A stretch of DNA of 64,000 nt from Eopsaltria australis (GCA_034509425.1 JAVTVJ010000667.1:310001-374000), one strand, 5' to 3'. Positions 24,200-36,339 are shown, counted from the stretch's first letter. The notes: generated by a model not told the origin, from the sequence alone. Translations and numbers: made by a program.

Positions 24200-24205
24200 G
24201 TAGTT
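24197..24205 (+). promoter_or_regulatory. 5' splice site of the CELF exon (non-consensus GAG|GTAGTT)
   Basis: The exon ends GAG at 24197-24199 and the intron starts GTAGTT. Positions +1 to +3 fit the consensus, but +4 (G), +5 (T) and +6 (T) give GTAGTT instead of GTAAGT, with no G at +5. This predicts weak U1 pairing, so enhancer help or regulated use would be plausible. Confidence 0.75.
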
Positions 24206-24470
24206 GAATGCATTGCTTTCAGCCACACTGCTAAATATAATTGTTGTCTCTGACTTCTCTCAGGCAATGTGCTGATCAATTAGCAGCGTAATCACTGCCA
24301 AAGAAATTCCCTCCACAGCAAAGATTCTCTTTATTAAATCTCCTTTACTTCGTCTCACTTTCCTCATATTCAATTATTATTTGATTTTAAAAGGCAGGCA
24401 GGTGCCAGCAATTGCCTGAGAAACAAATAACTGCCTCGTTAAGAAGTGAAGCATCAGGCACTGACTTAAC
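24200..24470. promoter_or_regulatory. Exon-proximal intron block with acceptor-like tracts
   Basis: Directly after the weak donor there are two pyrimidine-AG sites: GCTTTCAG ending 24223 and TGACTTCTCTCAG ending 24263, the latter with a good tract. The rest is AT-rich and repeat-free, as often seen in intron flanks of regulated neuronal exons. Use as splice sites is not shown. Confidence 0.3.
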
Positions 24471-25925
24471 AAAGTTTAACAGCAGTGGACAGCAATGGGG
24501 GTTTTTTCAGACCTGTGTCAGGCTGAGCTGCAGAAGTGTTTAATTTGGTTAGGATAAAGCAGATATCTTATGGTTTCTCTAACCATGTTGTTTCTGCTTA
24601 CACTGAAGCAGCTCTACTTTTGGAAAAAGCAAATTCTCAGCTGGCAGGGTTTTCTGCACCTGTATCAGCTTATCTGGATAAACCTGTTGTGGAGACTGAA
24701 GACTTCTTTCAGACCTGGGGAGTTATTCAGGATTTGCACAGGTGTAGCTGAAATCAGGAGCTGGTCTTTTGCTTTTCCATTCTGCAGAGTGGATTTGGAA
24801 GGCTTTGTTAAGTGATTGTTCAATAGATCACCAGTGATGAGGTGTTTCCTGTAAAAGGTTTTTTACCTGAACTGATGTGGTGATACTTCACCGTACTCTT
24901 CTAATAGGAGCCTGTTTGTCAGATCAAACACACAGATCACTGAGAGAGTGTGAGATGGTCTGTTATGCTGGATAAATTACCATCCTGCTATTTTTTTTCT
25001 TGTATCTATACATTTATATATATACACACACATATATATAATGACGTGTCCTCTTCCTCTCTATCCCTATCTCTTTGGGAAAAGAATAGAGAGCCTTTTC
25101 CTCATCTTTTCAATAAAAACCTCTGGTGCTTATGTATCAGATAAATGTGGGAGTAGATTTTGTCATTTAGTAATGATGTGGCTCTTAGATGTCTGAAAAC
25201 TCTTCAATTTCCACCATAAATATAAACTCTTCTTCATTTGTGGCATGACTATCTTTGTGCTGGCATTAGTGGAAATCTCTGGCAACAACTACTTAAAAGG
25301 AGAAAAATGCCTCACAGACAAAAGGCATGATGTTCTCTTTCCATTTGAAAACTGTGGATTTCAGGGACTTTGGCTGCGTCAGTGTGAGGCTGAAACTCTC
25401 CAGTGGCTCAAGTCATTGGAAGATTTTGTATGTAGCTTGTTGTTAAAGGGCTGGTGTTTTGGGCTGGTGAAACCACAGGTCCAGAGAGGCTCTGTGAGGA
25501 AGGGTTGTGGCACCGTGTAATTGTAAAACAGGAGAACAGAGTGCTGGAAAAACACCAGAAATCTCAGGGGAAAATACTGCACCTTTAGTGCCTCTCTAAA
25601 ATAATTTTTGGGGGAATTTGGTTAATACTGGGCAGAAAGAATCAGATGGGATCTAGCAAGTTCTGCTATCAAGGGCCAGGACACATTTCTGGCTTGCAAC
25701 AAAGGCATGTCACATCCTACAGCATTGTCCAGTGGTTTTTAACAGAACCAGGTCAATTTCCTCCCCTTTCCCTCCCCGTCTGATGATCTGGCTCTGTGTC
25801 TGAGTAGGGCTGGGTAAGCCATGGGCAGTTGTCAATGCCAATCTCCTAGGGGAAAACGGAAAGGCTCAGCTGCCTGGGCAAATGAGGGGACATTATGCAC
25901 ATTCCAGTGGAGTTCGTGCCGACAG
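24471..25925. other. Intronic stretch, no gene recognised
   Basis: Apart from the TA/CA microsatellite at 25014, nothing recognised. Confidence 0.5.
25014..25041. repeat. (TA)n/(CA)n compound microsatellite
   Basis: ATATATATACACACACATATATATA-type alternating purine-pyrimidine run. Confidence 0.88.
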
Positions 25926-26036
25926 CGAGAGTGAAGGGAGGGCCTTTTGTCTATTTAATTAGACATACCAAAAAATAATAATTAGGCTGGCCAATTTGCT
26001 TAGTGCGCCTACAGGGTATGTAGCTCCCAATCATTC
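25926..26036. promoter_or_regulatory. Candidate conserved non-coding element
   Basis: TCTATTTAATTAGACATACC and AATAATAATTAGGCTGGCCA carry homeodomain-type ATTA cores, followed by a CpG-bearing GTGCGCC; repeat-free. Inference from composition only. Confidence 0.25.
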
Positions 26037-26504
26037 TTTTTTTTTAGGGTTTTTTTTTTTTAAATGCAAATCAGTAATAGAGAACACATGCCTGGCTTTC
26101 TGGGAAGGGTTTTCAAACTCCTTTGCTAAGAGCAGCTGCTTTCAGGAGCGGTGGTTTGAACTGCAAAGGGCTCCAGTGGCAGCTTGATTCCACATTATCC
26201 GTCACACCAGTGGTCCCCTCCCTATTGTATTTTAGCTAATTATCTCCCCATCTCACACAAACCTCATCTTTTCCCATCGAGTCTGCTCCCATATTTCTTC
26301 TGTCAGTGGTGATCACAATGCAGAGGCCAAGCGGGTGCTCTCATCATTGGTGTGAAAGACACGTTGTCCCAATTCCCCACTGACAAGCTGCTTCTGGGCT
26401 GGTGATGTTTCAGGTCGGCATGACTCAAGGGCAACCATGGGAGAAAAGAACAATTGGCACCCAAGGGAGGCATTGTATGGAAACTTACGTTCTTCCAGAG
26501 CCCA

Positions 26505-28936
26505 CCGCTTAAAGCAGGCACAGCAAACAGAATGCTAAAAAGGAGGCCGTGTATCTTAGGAGCACATCAAAAGGCTTCATTAGGGCTGCAAGATAAAGGT
26601 CAACTTAAACAACAAAGAAACTTAAGTTGCAGCTTATTATACCCTGTCCATGTATAGGATATAGGGGAGCAGGGGGGCTTGGAAGGTGAAGCAGCTCTTC
26701 CACACAGCACAAGTCTTTGGTCTGCCCAAAGTCCACATTCTGGATTGTGGGGAACACACATCCTGGATTATGGGGAGTTCTGATGTCAGGCCACAGGGTT
26801 AATGAAAAAATGCGGTGCTCTCTGAAACTGCAGCTTACAAGGAGGTTTTTACTGAAAAAGCTGAGCAGTATTTTTGTGGAAGTGAGATTGTGTTTTCTTT
26901 TGGGACAAACACTTGCATTTTGTTAAAATATGAATCTTTGAATTTTCCAGCAAGTTCTTCCACAACTAAAAGGTGATGACGGTGGCAAATTTATACTCCC
27001 CTTCAACCAGATTCTGCTCAGTTTTTCCTGTTGCTCTGGAGTCTGAATTTTTTCGGTCTTTAACACTCCTTGTGTCCTAATTCTTAGCTGAACTTAAAGT
27101 GTGCTATAATTTAGTGTGTGTGAGCTAGAATTTAGACCATCTAAGTTTGGGAAAGTGTTCAATATATTCTTTGACACAACATACACTCAACCGACCAAAA
27201 TGGATATGGTGACAGCCCCTTATTAGTTTTAATGTGTTTATTATTTCGTTTGTTAATATCCATATTGGACTAGAAGCAAGACAAAGCATGAAAACCTTTT
27301 CAGCAAAAAACTGGCGTTATTTACATTTGCCTGATCTCATGGGAAATAGAAATGAATGTGTCCTCTATATATTTCTCTAGGGAAATAATCTAAATATTGG
27401 GAAAATTTTGCGTTTTACATTCCTACTTGTTTGTGCATGTATGTGCATAGTCAGGATGTAAAATTTTCTATAGGGGTACTCCTTCTACAAAATGTTTCCT
27501 GAAGTTTCAAATACCTGAAATAGCCCTTGCAGATTTTTACAGAGACTTTAACACTAATGGGGTTGGTAGAATATGATAGAAAGGGAACAAGTCCATATTT
27601 TGTTCTGAAAAATCACATTGTAAGTCCAGTACTCCTAAGGATATCTTATAAACTCTCATTGGCCCTTGTTTTGGCCAAATTTTAGCTTGACTGTATGGAA
27701 ACTATTTTGCCAGAGATTAGTTAGACCAACACAGTTTTAGGGATGAAAGCTATAACTCCATATCAAAATTTTGAACACAAAAAATCCCAATTAAACTGTT
27801 AGAATTTGCTATTATTTCCATCTTGGTGGACGTGGTTTTCCTTGGTTCCTTGTCTGCTACTACACTCTAAAAATAGCCTGCAGATATCCATCACTTAAAG
27901 TTTCTCAAACTTGGAGAAAGATTTCAAGTCTGTTTTGTGGTTTGGGGCAAAAGTTTGGAGCCATTTCTTATTTCATCCACAATATCTCCAGCTCTCACTA
28001 GACAGCTCTCAGTGCAGCTGGCAGGGTTAACCTATGATAAACGCAGCCCCAAGGTCCCACTACGTTGTACAGGCAGTAACATTTTTTAAAAGGAAAGGAC
28101 TCTCCTGCTGCTCCAGTTGCAGGCCGTTAGTGATGCTTAGATGTTCCACTGCTCCCACATTCCTCTCAAAGGACAGGGGAAGGTTCATGAAGGAAAGCAT
28201 GTGAAGATGTACACAGTGTGCTACCCTGGCTCAGTGTAAATGTCACTACCAAAATGTTTCGCTGTGGTTTTGGGGTCCCCCGGCATTTTTTGGAAGAGAA
28301 ACAGAAGGCTCATGGACTAAAGAAAGGAAAAGCAGAAAGCAGTTTAGAATTGAAAGGATGTGGTGTCTTGCAGAGAGGGTGTTTAAAGGTTTACAGGAGA
28401 GGCTGTGGTGCATTGTATTGCCGTGTTTTTTGCATGCAAGAAAGCTGCTGAAGTTTCTGCCTGCGTTTAAAACAGATTATCCTTTTATGCATGTTTGAGG
28501 GAGACATGTGTTGTGTCATTTTCTGGTATTTGGCTACTGGAAGTCTTGGACTTTGTATTTCAACTAACTTGCAGCAGTCCTCTACCTGTTACATGACGTG
28601 CAGGGTCTGAAACTACCCTGGTTTGGTCATGGTGTAGTCCAGATCCAGAGCAAAATGTTCAAGAACTGAATCACAGCCAACAGCAAAGCACTGTGACTTG
28701 ATGATCTGCTTCTTTTTATATCCTTCCATCAGCTTAGTAATGATGATGGGATTAGAATGGCCTCTCCACATTTTCCAAGCCCTATTTTCGTTTGGGACAA
28801 AAGCGTGGGTCATTTCCTCCTTGCTGGCTCTCTGCTGCAGGTGGCAGAGTAATCTGTCCTAGGTCCCAATAACTACTTATTAGTTAGTTATTTTCTGCTT
28901 TACTGATCAGAATTACATAGCCTGTGCAGATGGTCA
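26505..28936. other. Intronic stretch, possible conserved block then nothing recognised
   Basis: 26505-26655 is repeat-free with AAGATAAAGGTCAACTTAAA and AACAACAAAGAAACTTAAGT (nuclear receptor half-site AGGTCA; SOX-like ACAAAG). The remainder to 28936 shows no gene or mobile element that I recognise. Confidence 0.4.
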
Positions 28937-28998
28937 AAACCTCTTGGGGAGCTTCCCATCCAGGTACTAGCCAGATCTAGGCCTATTCAGGTGCCACA
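28937..28998 (-). repeat. 5S rRNA-like fragment (pseudogene or 5S-derived SINE piece)
   Basis: On the minus strand GGCTAGTACCTGGATGGG (28955-28972) matches the 5S rRNA box C (GGTTAGTACTTGGATGGG) at 16 of 18 positions, followed by AAGCTCCCCAAG against GAGACCGCCTGGG. Upstream, GGCACCTGAATAGGCCTAGA resembles a collapsed form of the 5S 5' part, so the middle (about 5S positions 50-75) looks deleted. It cannot be a functional 5S gene. It could be a 5S retropseudogene or part of a 5S-headed SINE such as the AmnSINE type. Confidence 0.5.
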
Positions 28999-31227
28999 GT
29001 CAAGAAAGACTGGCTGCCTTAAGCGTGGTTTGGCTCCACACTGGTATAACATGGAATGGTTTCCTTCTTCCCTGGAAACCCTTTGTAAAGAGTAGGTTGG
29101 TTGCTCAGACCTTTAGACCAGAAAAGTCTGAAGAAGAGATTTAAGGATATGAAAGGAGAGGGCAGTCTTTGCAAAGTTCAGCATCTTCTCTTCTGCCCTG
29201 CTGAAGGTTGGGCTGGGTCTGTGTGCAAGAGGTCCTGAAGTCTGGGTCTATGCACATGTCAGAGTTGTACCTTTGCAGTTCTCATCCCTTCCTTATTTCT
29301 GACCCACATGTTGCCTGTAGCATCAAGTTCTTTGGAAGACACTTTACTAGCTGTTTCCAATGTTTTATCTTAACAGACCCAAGAGGCTGAAGGGAAGGTT
29401 GAGGGAATATCCTCTCCCAAGGTGGTGATCCATACAACCTGCCTTTATGTGGCCTGCCACAGCTTTTTCTTCAACTGCTCATCTTTTTTTTGATCTTATG
29501 GTCTACATACTCATTCATCAGGAGTAAAGAGGTGGCACTTGCAAACTATTTAGGGAAGAAGACAACATTCTCCCATCTCAAAGTTGGGGAAAAATCTCAA
29601 TGAATATGTTTTCATTAACTCTTTCAGCATCACAATGAGTGCAGTTACAACTCAGATTGATCTTTTATATCTCAGGTAGAGAATGGCACAGACAGGGACT
29701 TGCAAAAGCCACCACCACACACGAATCCCAGCCTTTGGTGAAAATGCTGTACTGGAGATGCTGACTATTAGCTGTAGAGCACATTTTCAAATTGTATGAA
29801 GCCTGGACTCAAAACCTCTGAAAAAAAATCGTTTTCTACACCCAGGGTCTCATATTCCCCTTTCTTTCCCACAGTGTTCACAACAGTTTAAAGAGCATCT
29901 CTCTTCCCTCTTGTCAACTCTTGCACTTTGAGATTTCCAGCTCCATGTAAAATCCTCCTCCTGATTCTTATACATCTCTTTTTCCAAAGATTTATCCCAG
30001 ACCTGATCAGCTGGCTTTGACTTTTCTTTCAGAAGGCATTTAAAAAAGATACTCCTACGTCCAAATCTAAATATTTTTCCTCTATTAATTATATATCAAA
30101 TATTACCCACTAGTGCTGTATATCTGTGTGGAGGGTAAAGAGAAGAAATGACTGCTTAAAAATAAACTCATATTCTGTTAAAAACTCTATCAGAAGTGGA
30201 GATGAGCTCATGAATAAAATGGAAAAAATAAAAATAGAAATAAAAAACCTAGGCAAAGATCTTGACATTAAATTGGGAGGCAGCTTTCTTGCCTCAGAGG
30301 TTGGGGAAGTGTCAGGACCGCAGCAAACCTTGGTGTCATTATCAGAGGCTCCTGAGGAATGGCTGTAAGAGTATTGGGAGAGATGTCAGTGCCTTGAAGC
30401 CTGTTTGTGTGCCTTGTCAAGGGCTGGGGAAAGAGCTGGGCCCAGGACCACAACAGCCACTTAAGGTATCCCACAATCTGGAGCATCAGTCATGTCTATT
30501 AGGTTTAATTTCAGGTCTGAACATCTCTTAAAATCTGTAGTGTTCTTCCTTCAGCCCTAAGATAAACCAGGTCTAGAAAGAGCATTTTAATACTCATGGA
30601 AATCTTGTCTTTCTAGCAGGAGCTGGTTATGGGACTGATTACAGTCACTGGGAAATCAAAATCTCTTGGTTTATTGTGGAATTTCAGCACTATGTGACCC
30701 TACTGACAGCTGACACTCTGTTGTCCTCAGAAAGCTGTGTTTTCAAGCAGAGAGAATGTACCAGCATGCAAATGGATCAGTTAATTCAAAGTGGCCCTGG
30801 ATGACCCCATTCATGCTCTCCACTCTCTGTTGAAACTTAATTCTGAGTAAGAAAAAGGGCTTCAGCAGATCCTCATGTGTAGTGTTTTATATTTGATGAC
30901 TCTGCTGAAGGCTGATGTGCTCCATTCCATAGTCAAATGCTGAAAGAATATAAGGGACATCAAACTTTTGTTCACGTCTGCCCTTCCCGTGGTGATTGAA
31001 ATCGATGGAAGTGTGCCCATCAATAGGAACTGGAAAAGATCCACAGGACATTGTGTTCTAGCACATGTCCTTTGGACAACCTTTTAAAATCAAGTATTAA
31101 GGGAATAAAAGGAAAGAAACCAAAAAACCAAAAACCACATTGTATATTTTCATAAAGCATCTGTAACCTAACAATTTACTGACAAGAAGGAGGAGAGAGA
31201 GGCTGGGGAGCTTATCTCCTCGAGGTT
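28999..31227. other. Intronic stretch, no gene recognised
   Basis: A weak MIR-like trace near 29672-29735 is not called. The open frames at 30126..30368 and 30262..30531 overlap in different frames and show no domain. Confidence 0.5.
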
Positions 31228-31300
31228 TTGATATTGGTTCTGTTTCTTGCTGTGACAGAACTTTTGATCAATTATGTAACTTTGATTGCCTTCTCCTTCA
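31228..31300 (+). mobile_element. Possible MIR-type SINE relic
   Basis: TTGGTTCTGTTTCTTGCTGT, then GACAGAAC, then TATGTAACTTTGATTGCC parallel the MIR 5' core ('gggttctattcctggctctgccac..ctgtgtgaccttgggcaa'). Diverged. Confidence 0.45.
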
Positions 31301-31679
31301 CGCCCTTCCTTTATTGTCTGCTTGGGCTGTGATATGCTTTTATTTGCTCATTTCTTGTAGGTAGTGTCTTTGGCATTCATGCACAGGCTGTTTGTGTCAA
31401 AGGGTTAAGGCACCAATGAAAGCCTATAGCTGCACACAGAAGGATGTGTACAGGGCCAAAAATCAGCTGCAGTGGGTGATCGAGGGCACTCACACTGCAG
31501 AGTGATATTTGGAGCTTTCTTCAATAACAGGGCAAAAATGGAAGAAGCAGTGGGAGGAGAAGAGTGGAGGAAATAAAAAATATAATCCTATAAAAAATCC
31601 TACCTTTGTAAATACAGTTCAGCCTCCTAGGTGAACTCAGGGACACATAACAATCCCAGTATCTTTTCCTTAATGTAAA

Positions 31680-32045
31680 GGTTGCTTGTCAATGGGGTTT
31701 TATATGGCATTAATAATACATTTATATATACGCTCCACAATTAATTGCAAAGCATTTATGGCACTGAACAGTTAGAATGCATTATGATAATCACTCCTCG
31801 TGCATTGACTTTATTGTAAAGGTTTTGCTGATCACTGTAATTGGCTTGTTATTACACAGGAATATAATAACACCTCTCTGTATAGTAGTTTATAGCACAT
31901 CAATAGCAAATGCATTCCCTTTATTGGAAGCAATGTGCATTTTATTAGAATACAGCTGAATAAGTGCAATCTGTGTAGACAAATGAAGTTTCTAATGACC
32001 TGTCTCACAAAAGAGTCGAAATAACAAGCCATTTATTATGTATTT
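31680..32045. promoter_or_regulatory. Candidate conserved non-coding element (about 365 bp)
   Basis: The most enhancer-like block in the window: low-repeat, AT-rich but complex, with CACAATTAATTGCAAAGC, GATCACTGTAATTGGC, TTATTACACAGGAATATAAT, GCAAATGCATTCC and GTGCATTTTATTAG motifs, dense in homeodomain and POU-like cores, flanked by ordinary intron. Conservation is inferred from texture; no alignment was made. Confidence 0.35.
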
Positions 32046-32775
32046 TTTCCACTGATGAACTTCTAGTTACGGTTACACAGGCATTCCTTTAAAAAAAGTA
32101 AGGCACGTTTTGCTGTTCTTTCAAAGAAACACTTGGGGGAAAAGAAATATATAGACCATTTTCCTGCCCACGTTGAAGAAAGTAAGGGTGACTGATGCTC
32201 ACACTTTGGAGACCTCATTTGCTTGTTGAGATTTTCCAAATTTCTTTCTTGAGTATTTGGTCTGACATACACAAAGAATCAAAATGTTCTTACACTGAGT
32301 CCAAACCCAGCTCTTGGAGCTGTGCTGTTCTAACAACCCCTATGCAGTCACCAACACATTAGATATGAAGGGCTTGGTTTTGTCCTCAGTCCTGACATAC
32401 GGGTTCTTTTCCTTTACTTTAGAAAGAGGCATGCTTTATAGTTAACAACAAAAAATATCTAAGAAGGTACTCAGAGCTCTTTTCTTGCCTGCCACCACTA
32501 CTCTAGGTCTGAATTTCAGATCTTTCTGGAAATAGTTTCATGAATCTGGCATACACATGTCATTAATGTGCATTTGTTTATCCAACTATCCCCAAGTGTG
32601 ATCAATGTCAATCGAGTACCTAAGTACTTCTGAAACCCTGAATCTGGGTAAACAAGATTGTTGTTTTCAGACCTGGACCAGTTACACTGCTGTCCATGGT
32701 ATAAACTGAGTCCAGTGTTCAGCACATGAAGATGGTGAGTGGTGGTTTTTTGTCATAAGCTTAATGCTAATAAAG
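32046..32775. other. Intronic stretch, no gene recognised
   Basis: Nothing recognised. Confidence 0.5.
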
Positions 32776-32886
32776 TTGTTGGTTTGATCCCCTTATGGGC
32801 CATTCACTTAAGAGTTGGACTTCTGGTTGGTCCCTTCCAAGAGCTGGTCCCTTCCAACTCAGAATATTCTGTAATTCTGTAATATA
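32776..32886 (+). mobile_element. CR1 LINE, short 3'-end fragment
   Basis: GTTGGTTTGATCCCCTTATG, GAGTTGGACTTCTGGTTGG, then CCCTTCCAACTCAGAATATT and the tail ATTCTGTAATTCTGTAAT. It ends in the canonical CR1 8-bp tail repeats. GGTCCCTTCCAA is present twice (GGTCCCTTCCAAGAGCT then GGTCCCTTCCAACTCAG), an internal duplication. Confidence 0.92.
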
Positions 32887-34319
32887 TGCTTGCTTCTTCT
32901 CAACTGCCACTTGTTTTTTGTAGACTTGAGAATACCCTTGACTCTGGAGTAATTCAGGGTCTTTCTGGAAAGCAGAAACTGGGAAATGTCTGCACCAGAG
33001 AGCCTCAGCTGTTGGCACACAGACTGGCTCAACCCAGTTTTGACACAGACAAGTTGTCTTCTCTGAGTGGAAGTTTCAGTGAGTAGGGTTTTACCTCTTG
33101 CCTGTTGAGATCTCAGATTAGAGTACCACAGCTTGCAAGAAGTTTCAAGACTACAGAAATACTGGAGGTCAAGAAAACTTTTCTTCGTGACATACACAGC
33201 ATTTTCCAATTGCTATATATATTTTGCAGTATGTACATGAAATCAGCTTGGGAGGCAGAAAATGTCTCTATGTAAATAATTTAGCTCTCTGAGTAAACTG
33301 TATCTAGTGCTTTGTCACAGAATCTGGACCTCTTAGGGGCCTTAGACTTAGGGACAGAAGAAATTTTAAATAGGGCTACTATGCCACTGTTCTGAGAATG
33401 TTTTTTCAGGCAGAATTCACTTTTTCTAGCTTTATCACAAAAATATATAGTCTAAGTTAGTCATCTAGTCTCCTCCTATGGACAGTGGAGAGAGAGGTGC
33501 TACCAAATTATGACTCATCCTGTCCTAAGACAGATTGGATAAATGGTATTTCAAAGTTTCCCTTCTCCCTCTCCTCACTGAATCAGGAATGAACCTATGG
33601 CAATTAACTTAGATTTAGGTATCTCACTTTGAGACACCTAAAGAGAGGTAAGATGAATCGCAACTTTCACCTTTTCAGGCCACAGTTTTCTATTTGCATC
33701 ATATGAAGGATGATACTTGATTTTTCTGAAACCCTAGGCAAGATCTCTGAATAAAAATTGCTATATAAAAACTATGGATGGTAGAAGTTGGAGGGTTGTC
33801 CTAAAAAGAAAAGGTATCTTTCTTCATTAATGTGTTTGCTTTGAAATATCAGATGAAGAATAGGAGGGATTGCATCCCTATCAGCCTGAGCAATAGAGAT
33901 AATCTGATCACTTTTAGTTTCTCTTTAAAGTAAATTTCCATTTCCATTTTTTTATTTTGGTTTGCTAGCACTCACATGCTCAGGACAGAAAATGAAGCAA
34001 AGAAACCTCTCCAAAAACTTAACATTAAAAGTAGTGTGTAGCATCAGTGTCTTTAAAAGTTGTTTTCATAATTAAGAAAAGTATTTTTATCTTTAAAACC
34101 AGCTTGCTTTGGAATCTGCGATAGAAAATGAATATGGCCCCTTGTAATATCATTTGTAGAGAGGTAATTTTCAAGGCAGCACTGCACTGAAACATTTTCC
34201 CCCAGGGAGGATAAACAGTTGGCTTCAATTAGTGAGGGACTGTTTCCTTTCTTTTCAATTTTAAGGACAGTCTTGCAGCCTGATCCTGCACAGAGGAGGA
34301 GAAAGCTCTGCACAGGGCA
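32887..34319. other. Intronic stretch, no gene recognised
   Basis: A CAGCCTGATCCTGCAC segment near 34276-34291 resembles the reverse of the ancient sauropsid repeat 'TGCAGGATCAGGCC'. Nothing else recognised. Confidence 0.45.
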
Positions 34320-34575
34320 ATAGACAGCAGCTTGGAAGACTGAGGCTTAAATTCTTGCCTTGCCACAGATATTCTCCTCGACCTTGAGGAGGTTACTTAG
34401 GATCAGGCTATTATTTTCACTCCATTTCTATCTGGTGACTATTATTACCTTTGACTGTCTGAATATACACGTAAAATTGGCCGAACATCTTGCTCTGGCT
34501 CCGGTTTCCTTCTATAAAATAATATTGGTGCTGCAAGGATACATGCATTAAAGATTATTAGGTGCTCAGGTTCTC
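34320..34575 (+). mobile_element. MIR-type amniote SINE relic, near full length but interrupted
   Basis: First half: GACTGAGGCTTAAATTCTTG, CCTTGCCACAGAT, GACCTTGAGGAGGTTACTTAG (MIR 5' core). Second half after about 80 unrelated bases: CTGGCTCCGGTTTCCTTCTA, TAAAATAATATTGGTGCTGC, then TTAAAGATTATTAGGTGCTC (core end and tail). The order and orientation fit one element with an internal insertion or strong divergence in between. Confidence 0.6.
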
Positions 34576-34644
34576 TAATCATTAGTTCCACAGAAATAAC
34601 TTGGTTAGATAAATAGAGGTGTTCAAAAGTGTCAAATGTGTTTC

Positions 34645-34718
34645 ACTGCTCAAATCTCACATAAAGTCAATGGGCCCTGGGTGTCTAAATATTCCCTTTG
34701 AAAATCTCCCCAAATAAT
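34645..34718 (+). repeat. Possible ancient sauropsid interspersed repeat fragment
   Basis: AAAGTCAATGGGCCCTGGGT, GTCTAAATATTCCCTTTGAA and AAATCTCCCC parallel a common archosaur/turtle repeat (AAGTCAATGGGACTTAGGTGCCTAAATACCTTTGAAAATCT-type). Confidence 0.45.
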
Positions 34719-35247
34719 GATGTTCTTCCAAATAGTTGGAGCCAGCTTTGTGGGGCTGATTCCTTACACTTTAACAGTGGAATCACCTCAATCTTTTTCC
34801 CATAGGAGAAGCTGCCTATGGATGCTTGTGAAAAGTAAGGAGAATGTGTTCCATGCCAGGACAGGCTAATTTCATAAAATAACTTGAGACTGCCCAATGA
34901 ACAGGACTGGAAGAGTGTTAAAAATAAAGGAAAAGTAACTTGAATATCTTAGGACTGGCCTTAGTGAGGGAATGCTTTCTTGTAGCATCAAACCTTGAAT
35001 ACAGGAATTGATGGTTAATAAAATACTTCCTGCCCATGAACTGCCATATAAGTGGTAATTAATTTTCAAAAATCTTTATTTTATCCATTTCTGGAGTCAC
35101 TGATGAATAGCCAGCTGCATTGATCATAAACCACAAAATACTAATACTTCCAAACATACAGCCAACTAACGTGAAATTATATTGCCACAATGTACATTGG
35201 ATATGTTTCTTTCTAGTTGGTTTTTTTTATCCAGAATGACTATGACC

Positions 35248-35284
35248 ATTATTATTATTATTACTATTATTATTATTATTATTA
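35248..35284. repeat. (ATT)n microsatellite
   Basis: About 12 ATT units with one ACT interruption. Confidence 0.95.
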
Positions 35285-36339
35285 ATAGCTAATGAAAAAG
35301 AGGTGTGGAGGAGTGAGCCAGAACCACAGTCATGAGGGAATGAATATTGTATGAGTTTAATGACTTTAGAGATTGGGCTAAGCCAACAGAGTCCCTCCAC
35401 TCCCTAGATGAGAAACGTAATTATTTATTATCTTTCTTGTGGCAGTGCCTGGAAGACCAGCCAGGAATGATGACACCAGGGTCACTGTACATCAAAGAAC
35501 AGACAGAGGTCATCTTTTCCTTAAAAGATTAGTCTCTGAAGACATCCAGAGGCGGTGTCTGGATAGAGTTATCTTATAATGCCTTCCCAGGTGTGACAAA
35601 AAGCACTGTGCTGGGTTGCCTAGTTGGGAATGAAATTAGTAGATCAGGTCAGGGGCTGTGGAGTTAGGGTCTGCCTGGGGCAAAAAAACAGTAGGATGGC
35701 CTTCAAGGAAAGCTCCTTTGGTGACACATCTGATGCAGAGCAAGTGACACCCTGAATACCACACACAAGGGCTTAAGCCAACAGCACGACCTCCTCCTTG
35801 ACAGGCACCCTTCTCCTACCCTCTCACACCACACGGTTGGTGAATGTGATCACACCTAAGGCCAGACAGCTGCCTTTGGTGTACAAGTCTTCTAGCAGAA
35901 AAAAACCCCGAAATACCTGAGGGACATAACAAGGACATAACAATGGTTATGTCGCCATGCCACTCACTACAGAGGAGGCAGGTCTGTGGGCACTGCTGTA
36001 GAAATGAGGGTGTAAGGATATGGATGTCCCTAAATACCAACTGGGAGCTCTTCAAAGGGACCAAGGCCATCTAAAACAAAACAGAGGACAAAAATCATGT
36101 TCGCAACAGAAATTAAAATCCAGTGTCTGCAATGAACTGAATTTATCCCTGTCTCTTCTTCATCTGAGTGTGTGATCCCACACTCTTCCCTGGTATTACA
36201 GGCAATGGGGTTTTATTAGAGCCTCTAATGTTCCCTTTTTGAAGTCTGGACTTTGAGAGGAAAGGCCAAAGCACTGGAGCACTAGCCATTCTTCTGGTGT
36301 TTCCTTCTAGATAAAAAGGAAATGAACAGGGTTTAGATC
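35285..36339. other. Intronic stretch, no gene recognised
   Basis: Nothing recognised. Confidence 0.5.

Noticed and set aside
24008..24226. Minus-strand open frame across the CELF exon
   Set aside because: Shadow of the exon; the plus strand gives an exact CELF peptide with splice sites.
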